Shown here in pieces: positions 17,841 to 25,882 of a stretch of 35,180 nucleotides of DNA. Origin of the DNA: Bacteroidota bacterium (GTDB lineage: Bacteria; Bacteroidota; Bacteroidia; Chitinophagales; Chitinophagaceae); NCBI GenBank assembly GCA_013285595.1, contig JABDHF010000021.1, positions 1 to 35,180 on the forward strand, in the 5' to 3' direction. Positions within the stretch are counted from its first letter, which is position 1. Every line of letters starts with the position of its first letter. Under the pieces are notes generated by a model that saw only the letters and a list, made by a program, of their open reading frames with translations, had not been told where the DNA came from and did not search any database. Both the position numbers and the translations under genes were made by a program.

Positions 17841-18245
17841 ATGAATAATACTTTAAAAAAATTATTGCTATCGATTAGTTGTACACTATTGTTTTTTACG
17901 GGTCAGGCTCAGAATAGCCGTTCACCATTGGAAGATATGGTTAACGCTATTAAGAATGATCGCGTATTAGACATGGTGAAGTATTTTGACAACTTCGTAC
18001 CAATTACGCTTAATAATAACCAGGCTATATACAGTCGTAACCAGGCCGAAGTGGTATTGCACGATTTCTTCGAAAAGAACACCCCGCGCGATTTCAATAC
18101 CATGGAGAACGGCTCACCCGATAATAATTCCAAATTCATGATTGGCACCTTCGATTCCCAGAATGCCAAATTCAACGTTTACGTCCTTATGAAGATGAAA
18201 GACGGCAACTACATCATCCAGGATCTTCGGATAAATAAAGAATAG
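17841..18245 (+). CDS. DUF4783 family secreted protein (NTF2-like)
   Basis: A 134-residue protein with an N-terminal signal peptide (SISCTLLFFTGQAQ, cleavage after GQAQ). The mature ~110 residues match the small DUF4783 family of Bacteroidota: a helix with DMVNAIKNDRVLDMVKYFD, then short strands ending NYIIQDLRINKE, a cone-like NTF2/lumazine-binding type fold. The family has no known function. The gene stands alone, with ~205 nt of AT-rich sequence before it that has no exact -7 element. Confidence 0.8.
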   Translation: MNNTLKKLLLSISCTLLFFTGQAQNSRSPLEDMVNAIKNDRVLDMVKYFDNFVPITLNNNQAIYSRNQAEVVLHDFFEKNTPRDFNTMENGSPDNNSKFMIGTFDSQNAKFNVYVLMKMKDGNYIIQDLRINKE

Positions 18246-18562
18246 GTCATTCCCCCTTCAAATTTGTCAAATCAATCGTATTTTGATAGGAATTCTGTTG
18301 AAATAAGTAGATCGGTTACTTTGTTCGGCGTTTGAAAGTTGGCATTAAGTTAATCCATCACATTGCCGTCACATGTCATTACTCCGTTAGGAGTAACCGC
18401 TTTGTAGAAAATAATGCCTTTATTACCATACGCACCCCTTAGCGGGTGCGCCCCATTCACGCTAGGTATGATTCTATGTTTTAACCGGTACGCCAGCGCG
18501 CATACAACAGGCTATCCGCCCCTTTGTATGCGCCCATTATGCCTATGCGGCTGATCAATGCC
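18246..18562. repeat. Gene-free region with palindromic repeat elements
   Basis: About 315 nt without a gene. It contains three hairpins: TTACTCC-GTTA-GGAGTAA (18379..18396), CGCACCC-CTTAGC-GGGTGCG (18431..18450) and a 10-bp stem GCGCATACAA / TTGTATGCGC (18498..18507 with 18524..18533). The first is followed by CCGCTTTGTAG, a motif also found near 24650. None has a T-run, so they look like interspersed repeats rather than terminators. Confidence 0.55.
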
Positions 18563-20176
18563 TTACTTCAAGCCTCCCACCGTTCTCCCTTTCGGATACT
18601 TTATAGTATACCCAAAGCCCACCTTTTTAGCCTCATTGGCGTTTACGTTCAGTGTCCACTTCATGGCGCCGGTTGTCTCATTATAGTCAGCGCCGCCGGT
18701 GTCCTTATCCTCTATCTGTATATCCTTATCATTACTCACCGGTTGCTGGTCTTCAAGCAGCAGGTTTATATTCTCCTTGCGGGTATTGCGCACAGTAATG
18801 GTATAGGCAAATGTTTCCCGCACATTAGTGCCTATCGTCTTCACACTCCGCAGCTTGGTATCTCGTTCGCGCTTCACTATTATCTTCTTATCCCTGCCCA
18901 GCGATATATCCATTGTGTCCTTTACATTGCGTACGTCTATATATCCCTGCCCTACATAGGTTCCCTCATAAAAAATATTGCTTTGTCCCGGCAACAGGTT
19001 CAGGTCTTCCCAGTTTGTGATGTGCGCCTGCAGAAAAGCGTCTTTATCCAGCTTTGGCACCGCATAGTAAGCGTAGGTAGCAGGCAGGGCATATTCTTTT
19101 ATGGCTACAAGGTGTTGTTGCCCATCGCTGGGTATGCTATAAGGCAACTCTATGTCGAACGATGTATTGATACCCGCATTGTCTACAGATACATATTGAT
19201 TAATAGATGACTCCGCACTCTTTTGAAAAGTACCACCTCTAAAAGGCTGCATATCTTCAGCAGACTGGCTGACCAATGGCTTTCTGTAAGCCATTACAAC
19301 AGGGCCAGGCGCATTGGCAGGCACATAAAATGCCAGGTACCACGGATTGATAACCGGCGACTGCCCACCCTCATTAGGGTTGCCGGTAGATAACGTAAGG
19401 CGCACATTATTCCACTTCACACCTGTATTCTGGTATATGTTGGCCTTATAATAGAGTTTTGCCGGGCTATGCACGTCAGCTACGCGTATATCGTATGTGG
19501 GTGTCCATCCTGCAGTGGGCACTACGTAGTCTATCACTACTTCGCTGGCAGTGGCTTCCTGTGCATAAAACTTCACCAATATCTGGCCACCCGGCTGGTA
19601 GCCCCTCCTCTGTTCTTCTTCTAGTTGCTTGGTCAGTTTTACTATGCGCTCATCCATCTTTTTTTGCAAAGTTTCCTGCTTGCTTTTCTGGTTTAGTATA
19701 CCCTCCATTTTGCTGTTGATCAGGTCCAGCATTTTCATCAGCTCCGCTGTCGACAGGCCATTGGCATTGCCACTCACCTTCCTGTTTTCCTGCAGTATCG
19801 CTATTTGTTCATTCAGCACGGTTATCCTATTACTTATCTGCTGGCGTGTTTCTGTCAGCAGCTCTGCACTGTCTTTTAATTCTTTAAACTTAGGAGATAC
19901 TACCTCCGTAGCCAGGTAGTTATTTTGAAAGGTAGCTGCCTCTACTACCACGCCATTGCCCACGCTTACAGAAATACTTTGCGCATTTACATCCCCTGCC
20001 ACATTTGAGAACAGCACTTCGTTCTCGCCTTTTTGCAGGTTCACTTTGGCACGGCTCGTCAGCTCTGCCCCGCTCAGGAACACGGTTGCCTCGTCTATAT
20101 TCAGTTTCTGTTGCACCTGGGCGTCAAGGCTGTTTGCAAATAAAGATGCCAGGAAGAAAAGGTGTAATCGCTTCAT
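18563..20176 (-). CDS. MuiA-like DUF4140/DUF4139 envelope protein
   Basis: A 537-residue protein from the ATG at 20176, which gives a signal peptide (MKRLHLFFLASLFANSLDAQ). The DUF4140 domain follows (about 22-120, with the phrase EATVFLSGAELTSRA), then a coiled-coil helix (~95-205), then the beta-rich DUF4139 domain from GQILVKFYAQEA to the C-terminus, including the family phrase VPTAGWTPTYDIRV. The family is known as mucoidy inhibitor MuiA and occurs from bacteria to eukaryotes without a clear biochemical function. Secretion to the periplasm or surface is expected. It is a single-gene unit beside repeat DNA. Confidence 0.8.
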   Translation of the reverse strand: MKRLHLFFLASLFANSLDAQVQQKLNIDEATVFLSGAELTSRAKVNLQKGENEVLFSNVAGDVNAQSISVSVGNGVVVEAATFQNNYLATEVVSPKFKELKDSAELLTETRQQISNRITVLNEQIAILQENRKVSGNANGLSTAELMKMLDLINSKMEGILNQKSKQETLQKKMDERIVKLTKQLEEEQRRGYQPGGQILVKFYAQEATASEVVIDYVVPTAGWTPTYDIRVADVHSPAKLYYKANIYQNTGVKWNNVRLTLSTGNPNEGGQSPVINPWYLAFYVPANAPGPVVMAYRKPLVSQSAEDMQPFRGGTFQKSAESSINQYVSVDNAGINTSFDIELPYSIPSDGQQHLVAIKEYALPATYAYYAVPKLDKDAFLQAHITNWEDLNLLPGQSNIFYEGTYVGQGYIDVRNVKDTMDISLGRDKKIIVKRERDTKLRSVKTIGTNVRETFAYTITVRNTRKENINLLLEDQQPVSNDKDIQIEDKDTGGADYNETTGAMKWTLNVNANEAKKVGFGYTIKYPKGRTVGGLK

Positions 20177-20371
20177 ACGTTGTGTGTTTTTAGAAGAAGA
20201 GATAGAAAGGTAGAATTTCCACAACTGCTACCATCACTACCTAAAAGGATTAACAATATTTTGTATCTTTTAAGATGCGTAAACCTATGATCATACGTTT
20301 TATACCAGGGCTTATGGAATTTGTACAATACTGCATCTTTATCAATAACAATTTACCAAAGTGATTTATTA

Positions 20372-20379
20372 TAAATTTG
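20372..20379 (+). promoter_or_regulatory. -7 element (TAAATTTG) 7 nt before a start codon
   Basis: Exact TAnnTTTG ending 7 nt before the ATG at 20387, another leaderless-type arrangement. Confidence 0.5.
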
Positions 20380-20386
20380 CACACAA

Positions 20387-20632
20387 ATGACTTACGACAC
20401 AAACCAGGAAAGAAGGCGGTCACAAAGCTATTTCCGTACCAGCATGGATATTGGCATGGGTATATTTTACACCGTAATAGGCTGCCTCATCGTTTATGCA
20501 AAAACATTTGGTACCATGGCTATCCCGCCGGTAATAGCTTATGCATTGGGTGGAATGATGGTAGTAGGCGGGCTTTTCCGACTATATAGAGGATTGAAAG
20601 TAGTACTGCCGGGCAGGAAAAAACACGATTAA
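20387..20632 (+). CDS. Small two-helix membrane protein
   Basis: An 81-residue protein with a charged N-terminus (TYDTNQERRRSQ), two hydrophobic helices (about 23-38 and 46-64, joined by TFGTMAIPP) and a basic tail. It resembles small membrane proteins found beside TonB/PstS/TPR gene groups in Bacteroidota, but I cannot name a family. The PstS-like gene starts 106 nt downstream on the same strand. Confidence 0.65.
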   Translation: MTYDTNQERRRSQSYFRTSMDIGMGIFYTVIGCLIVYAKTFGTMAIPPVIAYALGGMMVVGGLFRLYRGLKVVLPGRKKHD

Positions 20633-20738
20633 AACGAGCTATAATATTTACGATTGTAAACCTACGCCTGTTAAATTATTGTTACAACAGATATAATTCT
20701 CCTTTATTTTTTGAATTAATGAGTAAAATTGCGCCTCA

Positions 20739-21644
20739 ATGCAGTTACTAAAAAACATTCTTTTCTTAATATTATTCAGTTTCATACTTTCATCTTGCGG
20801 TGATGATACACCAAAACATGAAGACACACTAAGCAAAGGAGTGATAGACATCTCTGTCGATGAATCGTACCAGCCCATCATCGACGAAGTGCTGAAAGTC
20901 TTTGATAGCAGCTACCCCGACGCAAAGATCAATATCCATTACAAGCCTGAAGCAGAGTGTTTTAAAGACTACTTCGATAACAAGGCACGTATCATATTAG
21001 TAACGCGCCAGTTGACCAAAGCAGAAAAAGATCTTTGCGATCAGAAGAAGATCTGGCCATCATCTATGTCTGTTGCCAGGGATGGCATAGCGGTCATCGT
21101 CAATAAAGAGTCTACCGACTCCATCATGGATATGAATGCGCTGAAAGGAATACTCACGGGCATCTACAAAAAGAAGTACACCGTTGTATTCGACAACCAG
21201 GCTTCGGGTATGCTGCGCTACGTAACAGATACCTTGCTGAAGGGCGCTAAGTTTGGCAGCAATGTATATGCTGCCAAAGGCAACAACGACGTTATAGATT
21301 ATGTATCTAAAAACCCGGAGGCAATTGGCTTTGTGGGCATGAGTTATGTGTATGCAAATGAAGATACTTCTGCCGCAGGCACATTTATTAATAACGTTAA
21401 AGTTGTAGCTATGCAAAACGATACTGACAGGCAGTTTTATAAGCCCTACCAGGCTTATGTAGCGCTGAAGTCGTACCCGCTTAGCCGCAACCTGTACTAT
21501 ATCAATAGCGAAAGTTACCATGGCCTTGGCACTGGTTTTGCTAACTTTTTGGTAAGCCAGCACGGACAGCTGATCTTTTTGCATGCGCACCTATTTCCGC
21601 TGCAATCGAGCCTGGTGATCCGCGAGGCTAAAGTGAATAACTAA
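20739..21644 (+). CDS. PstS-like substrate-binding lipoprotein
   Basis: A 301-residue protein with a lipoprotein signal, Cys20 in LSSC. The mature part is a type II periplasmic-binding fold of the phosphate-binding PstS/SphX kind: ISVDESYQPIIDEVLKVFDS near the start, IILVTRQLTK, then VARDGIAVIVNKES, and a C-terminal GTGFANFLVSQHGQ. No permease genes (pstC/A/B) are nearby, so it may bind phosphate or an anion for a TonB-type or regulatory role rather than feed a classical ABC transporter. A 7-of-8 match to the -7 element (TAAAATTG, 20724..20731) ends 7 nt before the ATG. The TPR gene follows by 41 nt. Confidence 0.75.
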   Translation: MQLLKNILFLILFSFILSSCGDDTPKHEDTLSKGVIDISVDESYQPIIDEVLKVFDSSYPDAKINIHYKPEAECFKDYFDNKARIILVTRQLTKAEKDLCDQKKIWPSSMSVARDGIAVIVNKESTDSIMDMNALKGILTGIYKKKYTVVFDNQASGMLRYVTDTLLKGAKFGSNVYAAKGNNDVIDYVSKNPEAIGFVGMSYVYANEDTSAAGTFINNVKVVAMQNDTDRQFYKPYQAYVALKSYPLSRNLYYINSESYHGLGTGFANFLVSQHGQLIFLHAHLFPLQSSLVIREAKVNN

Positions 21645-21685
21645 ACTTTGTAACAATAATTTTACCACGTACTATGTCGTACAAT

Positions 21686-23317
21686 ATGAAAAAGGGAATA
21701 ACAATGATCGCTGCCCTGGTGCTCACCATCAGCGCAACCGCACAGCAAACTGTGGCCGACGGTATTAAAATGTATAACTACAAAAAATACCAAAGCGCCG
21801 AACGCATACTGGAGCCACTGGCAGCAGGCAATGTACAGGCCAACTATTACCTGGGCCTCGCATATCTGGAAACAGGTGATGCAGCCAAGGCCAATGCCAC
21901 ATTCACAAAATTTCCGGAAGACCCGGCAAACATATCGGGCACTGCAAGGGTGGCCTTTGCTAATAAAGATGTAGCAAAGGGCACGCAGATAGCTAAAGAC
22001 CTCGCTGCAAAAACCAAAAAGAAAGAATGGGTGCCTGAAAAGTTTGCCGCAGATGCCATCGCTTACAGCGAAGGTGGCGACTATCACCAGGCAATAGTAT
22101 GGTACACTGATGTGCTTACTAAAACAGATGATGCCGACGTGCACATAGGTATAGGCGATGCCTACCGCAAAGTAGCCGGCGGTGGTGGCGATGCTATGAA
22201 CAACTATGAGCATGTAACCGAGAAAGACGCTAAAAACTCGCTCGGCTTTACCCGCATTGGCGACCTGTGGTACGAAGCGCATAACTACCAGAGCGCACTC
22301 GATAACTATGCAAAAGCAAAAGACGCAGACAATACAAATCCCCTCCCCTACAAGTCCCTTGCTGATGCTTATGCCCGTTCGGGCAATTTTCCAAAGTCCC
22401 TGGAAAATATGAAAACGTACATGCAGCTATCTGACAATACGCTTACCGATAAGATTTACTATGCCGGCATTCAGTACGAAGCCCAGAGCTTTTGTGACGC
22501 CGCAAAATATGCCGGCGACATGCTTAATAATAGCGGTAGCCAATTGACAAAAGACCAAATAATAGAGCTCACCGGTATCGAAGGATATTCCGAGGCAAGT
22601 TGCGGCGACTCTGTAAAAGCGCTTAAAGACCTGCGTACTTATTTCCAGATGCAGAACCCATCTAAGATCAAACCAGGAGACTACATACAAATGGGTAAGC
22701 TGTTCCTGAAATTAGACCAGCTCGACTCTGCCGGCTATTACTACAACAAGGGAATAGCAGGTGATACCGCACAGAACAAAACAGACATCTATCGCCAGGT
22801 AGCAGAGGGTTTCAGGCTTAAAAAAGAATGGTGCAAATCTGCAGAGTGGTATAACAATATGGTTAAAGCTAACCCTAACACACAACCGCTCGATTACTTC
22901 TACCGTGGCTACACCTACTATTATTGCAGGACTTATGATGCAGCATTAAGCTCATTTAAAGAATTCGAGACCAAGTACCCCGATCAGCCATCTGCCAGCT
23001 ACTGGGTAGCAAAATCTCAGGCAGCAATAGACTCTGATGCCACCAACGGTACAGCAAACGATGCCTTTATAAAATGGCTGGGCGTAGTAGGGCCAGATTA
23101 TTATAAAGCAGGTGGCGCTAAGAAGTCTGACCAGAAGACAGCTTATGAATACCTGCTCGCAGTAGCCTTCAACAAAAAAGACAAAGAGAAACTGAAAGAG
23201 TATGAAGACAAGCTGCGCGAGATAGACCCTGACGACACCGTGCTGAAACAAATTGAAGATGCAGAAAAAAGCGGCAATGCCCCAAAGAAAGCAGCCCCTG
23301 CCAAAACTAAAAAATAA
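21686..23317 (+). CDS. Secreted tetratricopeptide-repeat protein
   Basis: A 543-residue protein from the ATG at 21686, with signal peptide MKKGITMIAALVLTISATAQ. The remainder is a series of TPR-like helical pairs, for example YKKYQSAERILEPLAAGN, NYQSALDNYAKAKDADNTNP, PYKSLADAYARSGNFPKSLE and YDAALSSFKEFETKYPDQPS. Its C-terminus is Lys/Ala rich. TPRs form scaffolds for protein contacts; the periplasm is the expected site. The gene follows the PstS-like gene by 41 nt and is closed by a strong terminator, so the three genes from 20387 are probably one unit. Confidence 0.8.
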   Translation: MKKGITMIAALVLTISATAQQTVADGIKMYNYKKYQSAERILEPLAAGNVQANYYLGLAYLETGDAAKANATFTKFPEDPANISGTARVAFANKDVAKGTQIAKDLAAKTKKKEWVPEKFAADAIAYSEGGDYHQAIVWYTDVLTKTDDADVHIGIGDAYRKVAGGGGDAMNNYEHVTEKDAKNSLGFTRIGDLWYEAHNYQSALDNYAKAKDADNTNPLPYKSLADAYARSGNFPKSLENMKTYMQLSDNTLTDKIYYAGIQYEAQSFCDAAKYAGDMLNNSGSQLTKDQIIELTGIEGYSEASCGDSVKALKDLRTYFQMQNPSKIKPGDYIQMGKLFLKLDQLDSAGYYYNKGIAGDTAQNKTDIYRQVAEGFRLKKEWCKSAEWYNNMVKANPNTQPLDYFYRGYTYYYCRTYDAALSSFKEFETKYPDQPSASYWVAKSQAAIDSDATNGTANDAFIKWLGVVGPDYYKAGGAKKSDQKTAYEYLLAVAFNKKDKEKLKEYEDKLREIDPDDTVLKQIEDAEKSGNAPKKAAPAKTKK

Positions 23318-23325
23318 AGACCTCT

Positions 23326-23358
23326 GAAAGCTACCCTCACCGGTAGCTTTCTTGTTTT
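23326..23358 (+). terminator. Intrinsic terminator of the PstS/TPR unit
   Basis: A 10-bp stem GAAAGCTACC / GGTAGCTTTC with a short loop, followed by a T-rich tail; it begins 8 nt after the TPR stop codon. Confidence 0.75.
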
Positions 23359-23429
23359 CTAAACAATTATTGAATAACCATTTTTGACTAATTTTATCAA
23401 AACAACGATCTCTCATTTACGTACCATCA

Positions 23430-23459
23430 CCCTCTCCTTTGGAGGGGGACGGGGAGAGG
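23430..23459. repeat. GC-rich palindromic repeat, copy 1
   Basis: CCCTCTCC-TTT-GGAGGGGG-AC-GGGGAGAGG, self-complementary and about 10 nt before the DinB gene. A second copy in the same orientation lies just behind that gene. Confidence 0.6.
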
Positions 23460-23470
23460 CCATTTAAATT

Positions 23471-24013
23471 ATGGAAACCACACTCGAAGAATTAAAATAC
23501 CCCATCGGCAAATATCAAAGGCCGGAAACCCATACGCCTGAGCTAAGAAAGGACTGGATAGCTGTGCTGCAAGTGCTACCATCGTGGATGGATGCCTGTA
23601 TAGAAAACCTGGACGAAGCCCAGCTACACACCCCGTACCGCGATGGCGGCTGGACGATTCAACAGGTGATACACCACGTAGCCGACAGCCACATGAACGC
23701 CTATGTGCGCCTGAAGCTCGCGCTCACCGAAGACAATCCCACCGTAAAGCCCTACGACGAAGCCGCATGGGCAGAGATGATAGATACTCAGGTAGTACCG
23801 GTAAATATATCCGTCACCATGCTGCACGCCATGCACCGCCGTATGGTGGCCCTGCTGCAACGCCTGGAACCGGAGCAGTGGGAGCGCACTTACTTTCACC
23901 CCGAGCATAACCGCAACGTCCCCATCTGGGACATGGTAGCCATGTATGCCTGGCACAGCAAACACCACACCGCCCACATCACCCGCCTCCGCGACCGCAT
24001 GAACTGGCGATAG
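23471..24013 (+). CDS. DinB/YfiT-type metal-dependent hydrolase (putative thiol S-transferase)
   Basis: A 180-residue four-helix-bundle protein, full length for the YfiT group. It has the family opening YPIGKYQRP (10-18) and the metal-site histidines: HHVADSH (His68/69, His74) and the C-terminal WHSKHHTAHI (His162, 165, 166, 169). Relatives are DinB-superfamily enzymes that use a metal such as Ni or Zn, and some conjugate bacillithiol to electrophiles; whether bacillithiol is the partner here is unknown. The gene has no recognisable promoter and is enclosed by two direct copies of a GC-rich palindrome. Confidence 0.85.
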   Translation: METTLEELKYPIGKYQRPETHTPELRKDWIAVLQVLPSWMDACIENLDEAQLHTPYRDGGWTIQQVIHHVADSHMNAYVRLKLALTEDNPTVKPYDEAAWAEMIDTQVVPVNISVTMLHAMHRRMVALLQRLEPEQWERTYFHPEHNRNVPIWDMVAMYAWHSKHHTAHITRLRDRMNWR

Positions 24014-24036
24014 CCATCTCGCGCCACGCAACATCT

Positions 24037-24069
24037 CCCTCTCCTTTTCCGGAGAGGGCCGGGGAGAGG
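24037..24069. repeat. GC-rich palindromic repeat, copy 2
   Basis: CCCTCTCC, TTTTCC, GGAGAGGG, CC, then GGGGAGAGG: the same order and orientation as copy 1 at 23430..23459, 23 nt after the DinB stop. Confidence 0.6.
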
Positions 24070-24124
24070 TCCCGCTCCCATTTTTCAAAAATTCTCCCTT
24101 ACCTTTAAAATTAAATCCCCCCTT

Positions 24125-24589
24125 ATGCAGCCTTACCTCTTATATTTTCATAGCATTATCCGGTACTTCATTTTGCTATTTGCGGTTGTTGTTGTTGTTC
24201 AAAGCCTGGTAGGCATGATGGGCAAAAAGAAGTTTGTAAAGAGTAACAAACAAGGTGCGCTGGTCTTACTTATTTTTTGCGACCTGCAGATTTTGCTGGG
24301 GTTATTCTTATACTTTTTAAAGGGCTGGGCCAGCGTGCTGGTAAGTGGCGCCGCCATGGCCAGCCCCTACAATCGTTTCTGGTCGGTAGAGCACGGCTTC
24401 GGTATGATGGTGGCTATCGTACTGGTACATATTGGCTATAGCGCCACAAAAAAGAATATGGACGACGACCGCAAATTCAAAAGGCTGTTCTGGTGTTCCT
24501 TTGTAGCGCTGGTAATATTTGTAGCTACTATTCCCTGGTCGGGCAAGCAGGTTGTCGGCCGCCCGAATATCCCTGTTTTGTCGTCCTAG
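24125..24589 (+). CDS. Four-helix membrane protein with conserved-looking histidines
   Basis: A 154-residue protein with four transmembrane helices (about 8-30, 44-65, 90-106, 122-138). Polar residues sit within or at the edge of the helices: His9, Asp53, Glu89-His90 and His102 (HGFGMMVAIVLVHIGYS). Such histidines in helical membrane proteins can bind heme or a metal, but no cytochrome signature is present, so this is only a possibility. I do not recognise a named family. A near -7 element (TACCTTTA, 24100..24107) precedes it by 17 nt. Confidence 0.65.
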   Translation: MQPYLLYFHSIIRYFILLFAVVVVVQSLVGMMGKKKFVKSNKQGALVLLIFCDLQILLGLFLYFLKGWASVLVSGAAMASPYNRFWSVEHGFGMMVAIVLVHIGYSATKKNMDDDRKFKRLFWCSFVALVIFVATIPWSGKQVVGRPNIPVLSS

Positions 24590-24629
24590 TATGTCCTCAT
24601 ATACCTATGGCCCTAAAAATATAGCTGCC

Positions 24630-24730
24630 ACATGCACTATGCCTCGTAGGGGCCACCGCTTTGTAGCGCCACAATACCAAACATATTCCTGTCCCGTAGG
24701 AACTAACCAATTCGCTAAAATGGAAATGCA
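24630..24730. repeat. Degenerate interspersed repeat (CGTAGG / GCTTTGTAG type)
   Basis: Contains GCCTCGTAGGGGC followed by CACCGCTTTGTAGCG, then TCCTGTCCCGTAGGA. The CGT(T)AGG hairpin loop followed by ACCGCTTTGTAG matches the element at 18379..18410. An open frame through this stretch has no start signal or family and is taken as non-coding. Confidence 0.45.
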
Positions 24731-24814
24731 CGTTTATATCTTAAACACATTGGCGGACTTAAAAACGAAACACGGGAATTACGCCTCTCTGCGTGAAACT
24801 CTTCCCTAATACTC

Positions 24815-25555
24815 ATGTTCAGGAAAATACTACAGCCCTTTTATACCGCATACGTCTTTATTACTTTCCTGGTAAGCATCCTTACTGCGTTCCCGTTTTT
24901 TGTGCTTATCAGCCTTGGCAATAACACCGCCGCGCGCAAGGCTATCTACACCATCATCAAAGTATGGACAAAGGGCTGGCTATGGGCCATAGGCATGCCG
25001 CTCAAAAAGCTGGGGCCACCGCCTGCACCCGGCAGGTATATCGTAGTAGCCAATCACATCTCCTACCTCGATCCCTTAGTGCTATTCCCCGCCATACCCG
25101 GCTACTTCCGTCCGCTGGGCAAAAAGGAAACATCAAAGATCCCCGTGGTAGGCTTTATATACAAGCAGGTAACCATAATGGTAGACCGCAGCAGCCTGCA
25201 TAGCCGCGCCCGCAGCATGCGCCTGTTATGGAAGATATTGCGCAACGAGGGCAGCATAGTCATATTCCCCGAAGGCACCTTCAATGAAACCCCGGAACCA
25301 CTAAAAGACTTTTACGATGGCGCCTTCCGCCTGGCTCTAAACACGCATGCACCTATACTGCCTATGATATTCCCCGATACCGTGCATAGGTGGCACTATA
25401 GCGCCTGGTGGAAGTTCTGGCCGGGGAGGAACCGGGTGGTATATATGCATCCCGTTGACACCACCGGGCTCACCATAAGCGACCTTCCTGCATTAAAGCA
25501 AAAGATCTACAGCCTCATGGAAGCAGAGCTGATAAAATACACAACAAGGGCCTAA
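24815..25555 (+). CDS. PlsC-type 1-acyl-glycerol-phosphate acyltransferase
   Basis: A 246-residue membrane-associated enzyme. Its hydrophobic N-terminus (~8-35) anchors it to the inner membrane. The catalytic HX4D motif is HISYLD (His81, Asp86); the phosphate-binding motif FPEGT is at 151-155; a proline-rich VVGFIYKQ lies between. The family acylates lysophosphatidic acid or other lysophospholipids; some members act on ornithine lipids or sugars. The flanking DNA suggests a single gene. There is no clear -7 element; repeat sequence lies 85 nt upstream. Confidence 0.85.
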   Translation: MFRKILQPFYTAYVFITFLVSILTAFPFFVLISLGNNTAARKAIYTIIKVWTKGWLWAIGMPLKKLGPPPAPGRYIVVANHISYLDPLVLFPAIPGYFRPLGKKETSKIPVVGFIYKQVTIMVDRSSLHSRARSMRLLWKILRNEGSIVIFPEGTFNETPEPLKDFYDGAFRLALNTHAPILPMIFPDTVHRWHYSAWWKFWPGRNRVVYMHPVDTTGLTISDLPALKQKIYSLMEAELIKYTTRA

Positions 25556-25584
25556 AGTATAAAATAATTAAGATATGTAATTAT

Positions 25585-25683
25585 TTAATGTAGTATCTTA
25601 TAGCTCAGGTAAAAAATACCCGATAAAGAAAGCACTAAAACCAACCCTACAAAAACCAGGTTAAACAACCTTTCTCCCCGCAT
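25585..25683 (-). CDS. Possible 32-residue single-helix miniprotein
   Basis: An ATG at 25683 opens 32 codons: a short MRGERL head, one hydrophobic helix (about residues 7-26, FNLVFVGLVLVLSLSGIFYL) and a basic tail ending KILH. The charge and helix arrangement is that of real bitopic miniproteins. There is no exact promoter and no known family. It lies in an otherwise empty 330-nt gap between two plus-strand genes. Confidence 0.4.
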   Translation of the reverse strand: MRGERLFNLVFVGLVLVLSLSGIFYLSYKILH

Positions 25684-25882
25684 CTCAAATCAATATTTTC
25701 TTAAGTGACAAAATTCTTAGCTAAGTTACTGCTAAACAGCCCCTATTGAGGAAATAAAAGGCTTAAATTTTAATTAAAGTTGCGAAATTCACGATTTAAT
25801 TATAAAAAATTCAGTGAAAGTCATATTTTTATCGCTGAACAATCTGTTTTTCTTAAATTGTTAACTTGAATAAAAGGTTCAT

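Noticed and set aside
18524-19210. A 228-codon plus-strand open frame opposite the MuiA-like gene
   Set aside because: Antisense shadow; its hydrophobic content mirrors the Tyr/Asn/Asp-rich sense strand.
21662-22282. A 206-codon minus-strand open frame opposite the TPR gene
   Set aside because: Antisense shadow in a gene with a clear signal peptide and TPR units.
24552-24809. An 85-codon frame between the 4-TM gene and PlsC
   Set aside because: It overlaps the end of the 4-TM gene and runs through repeat DNA, with no domain or start signal.
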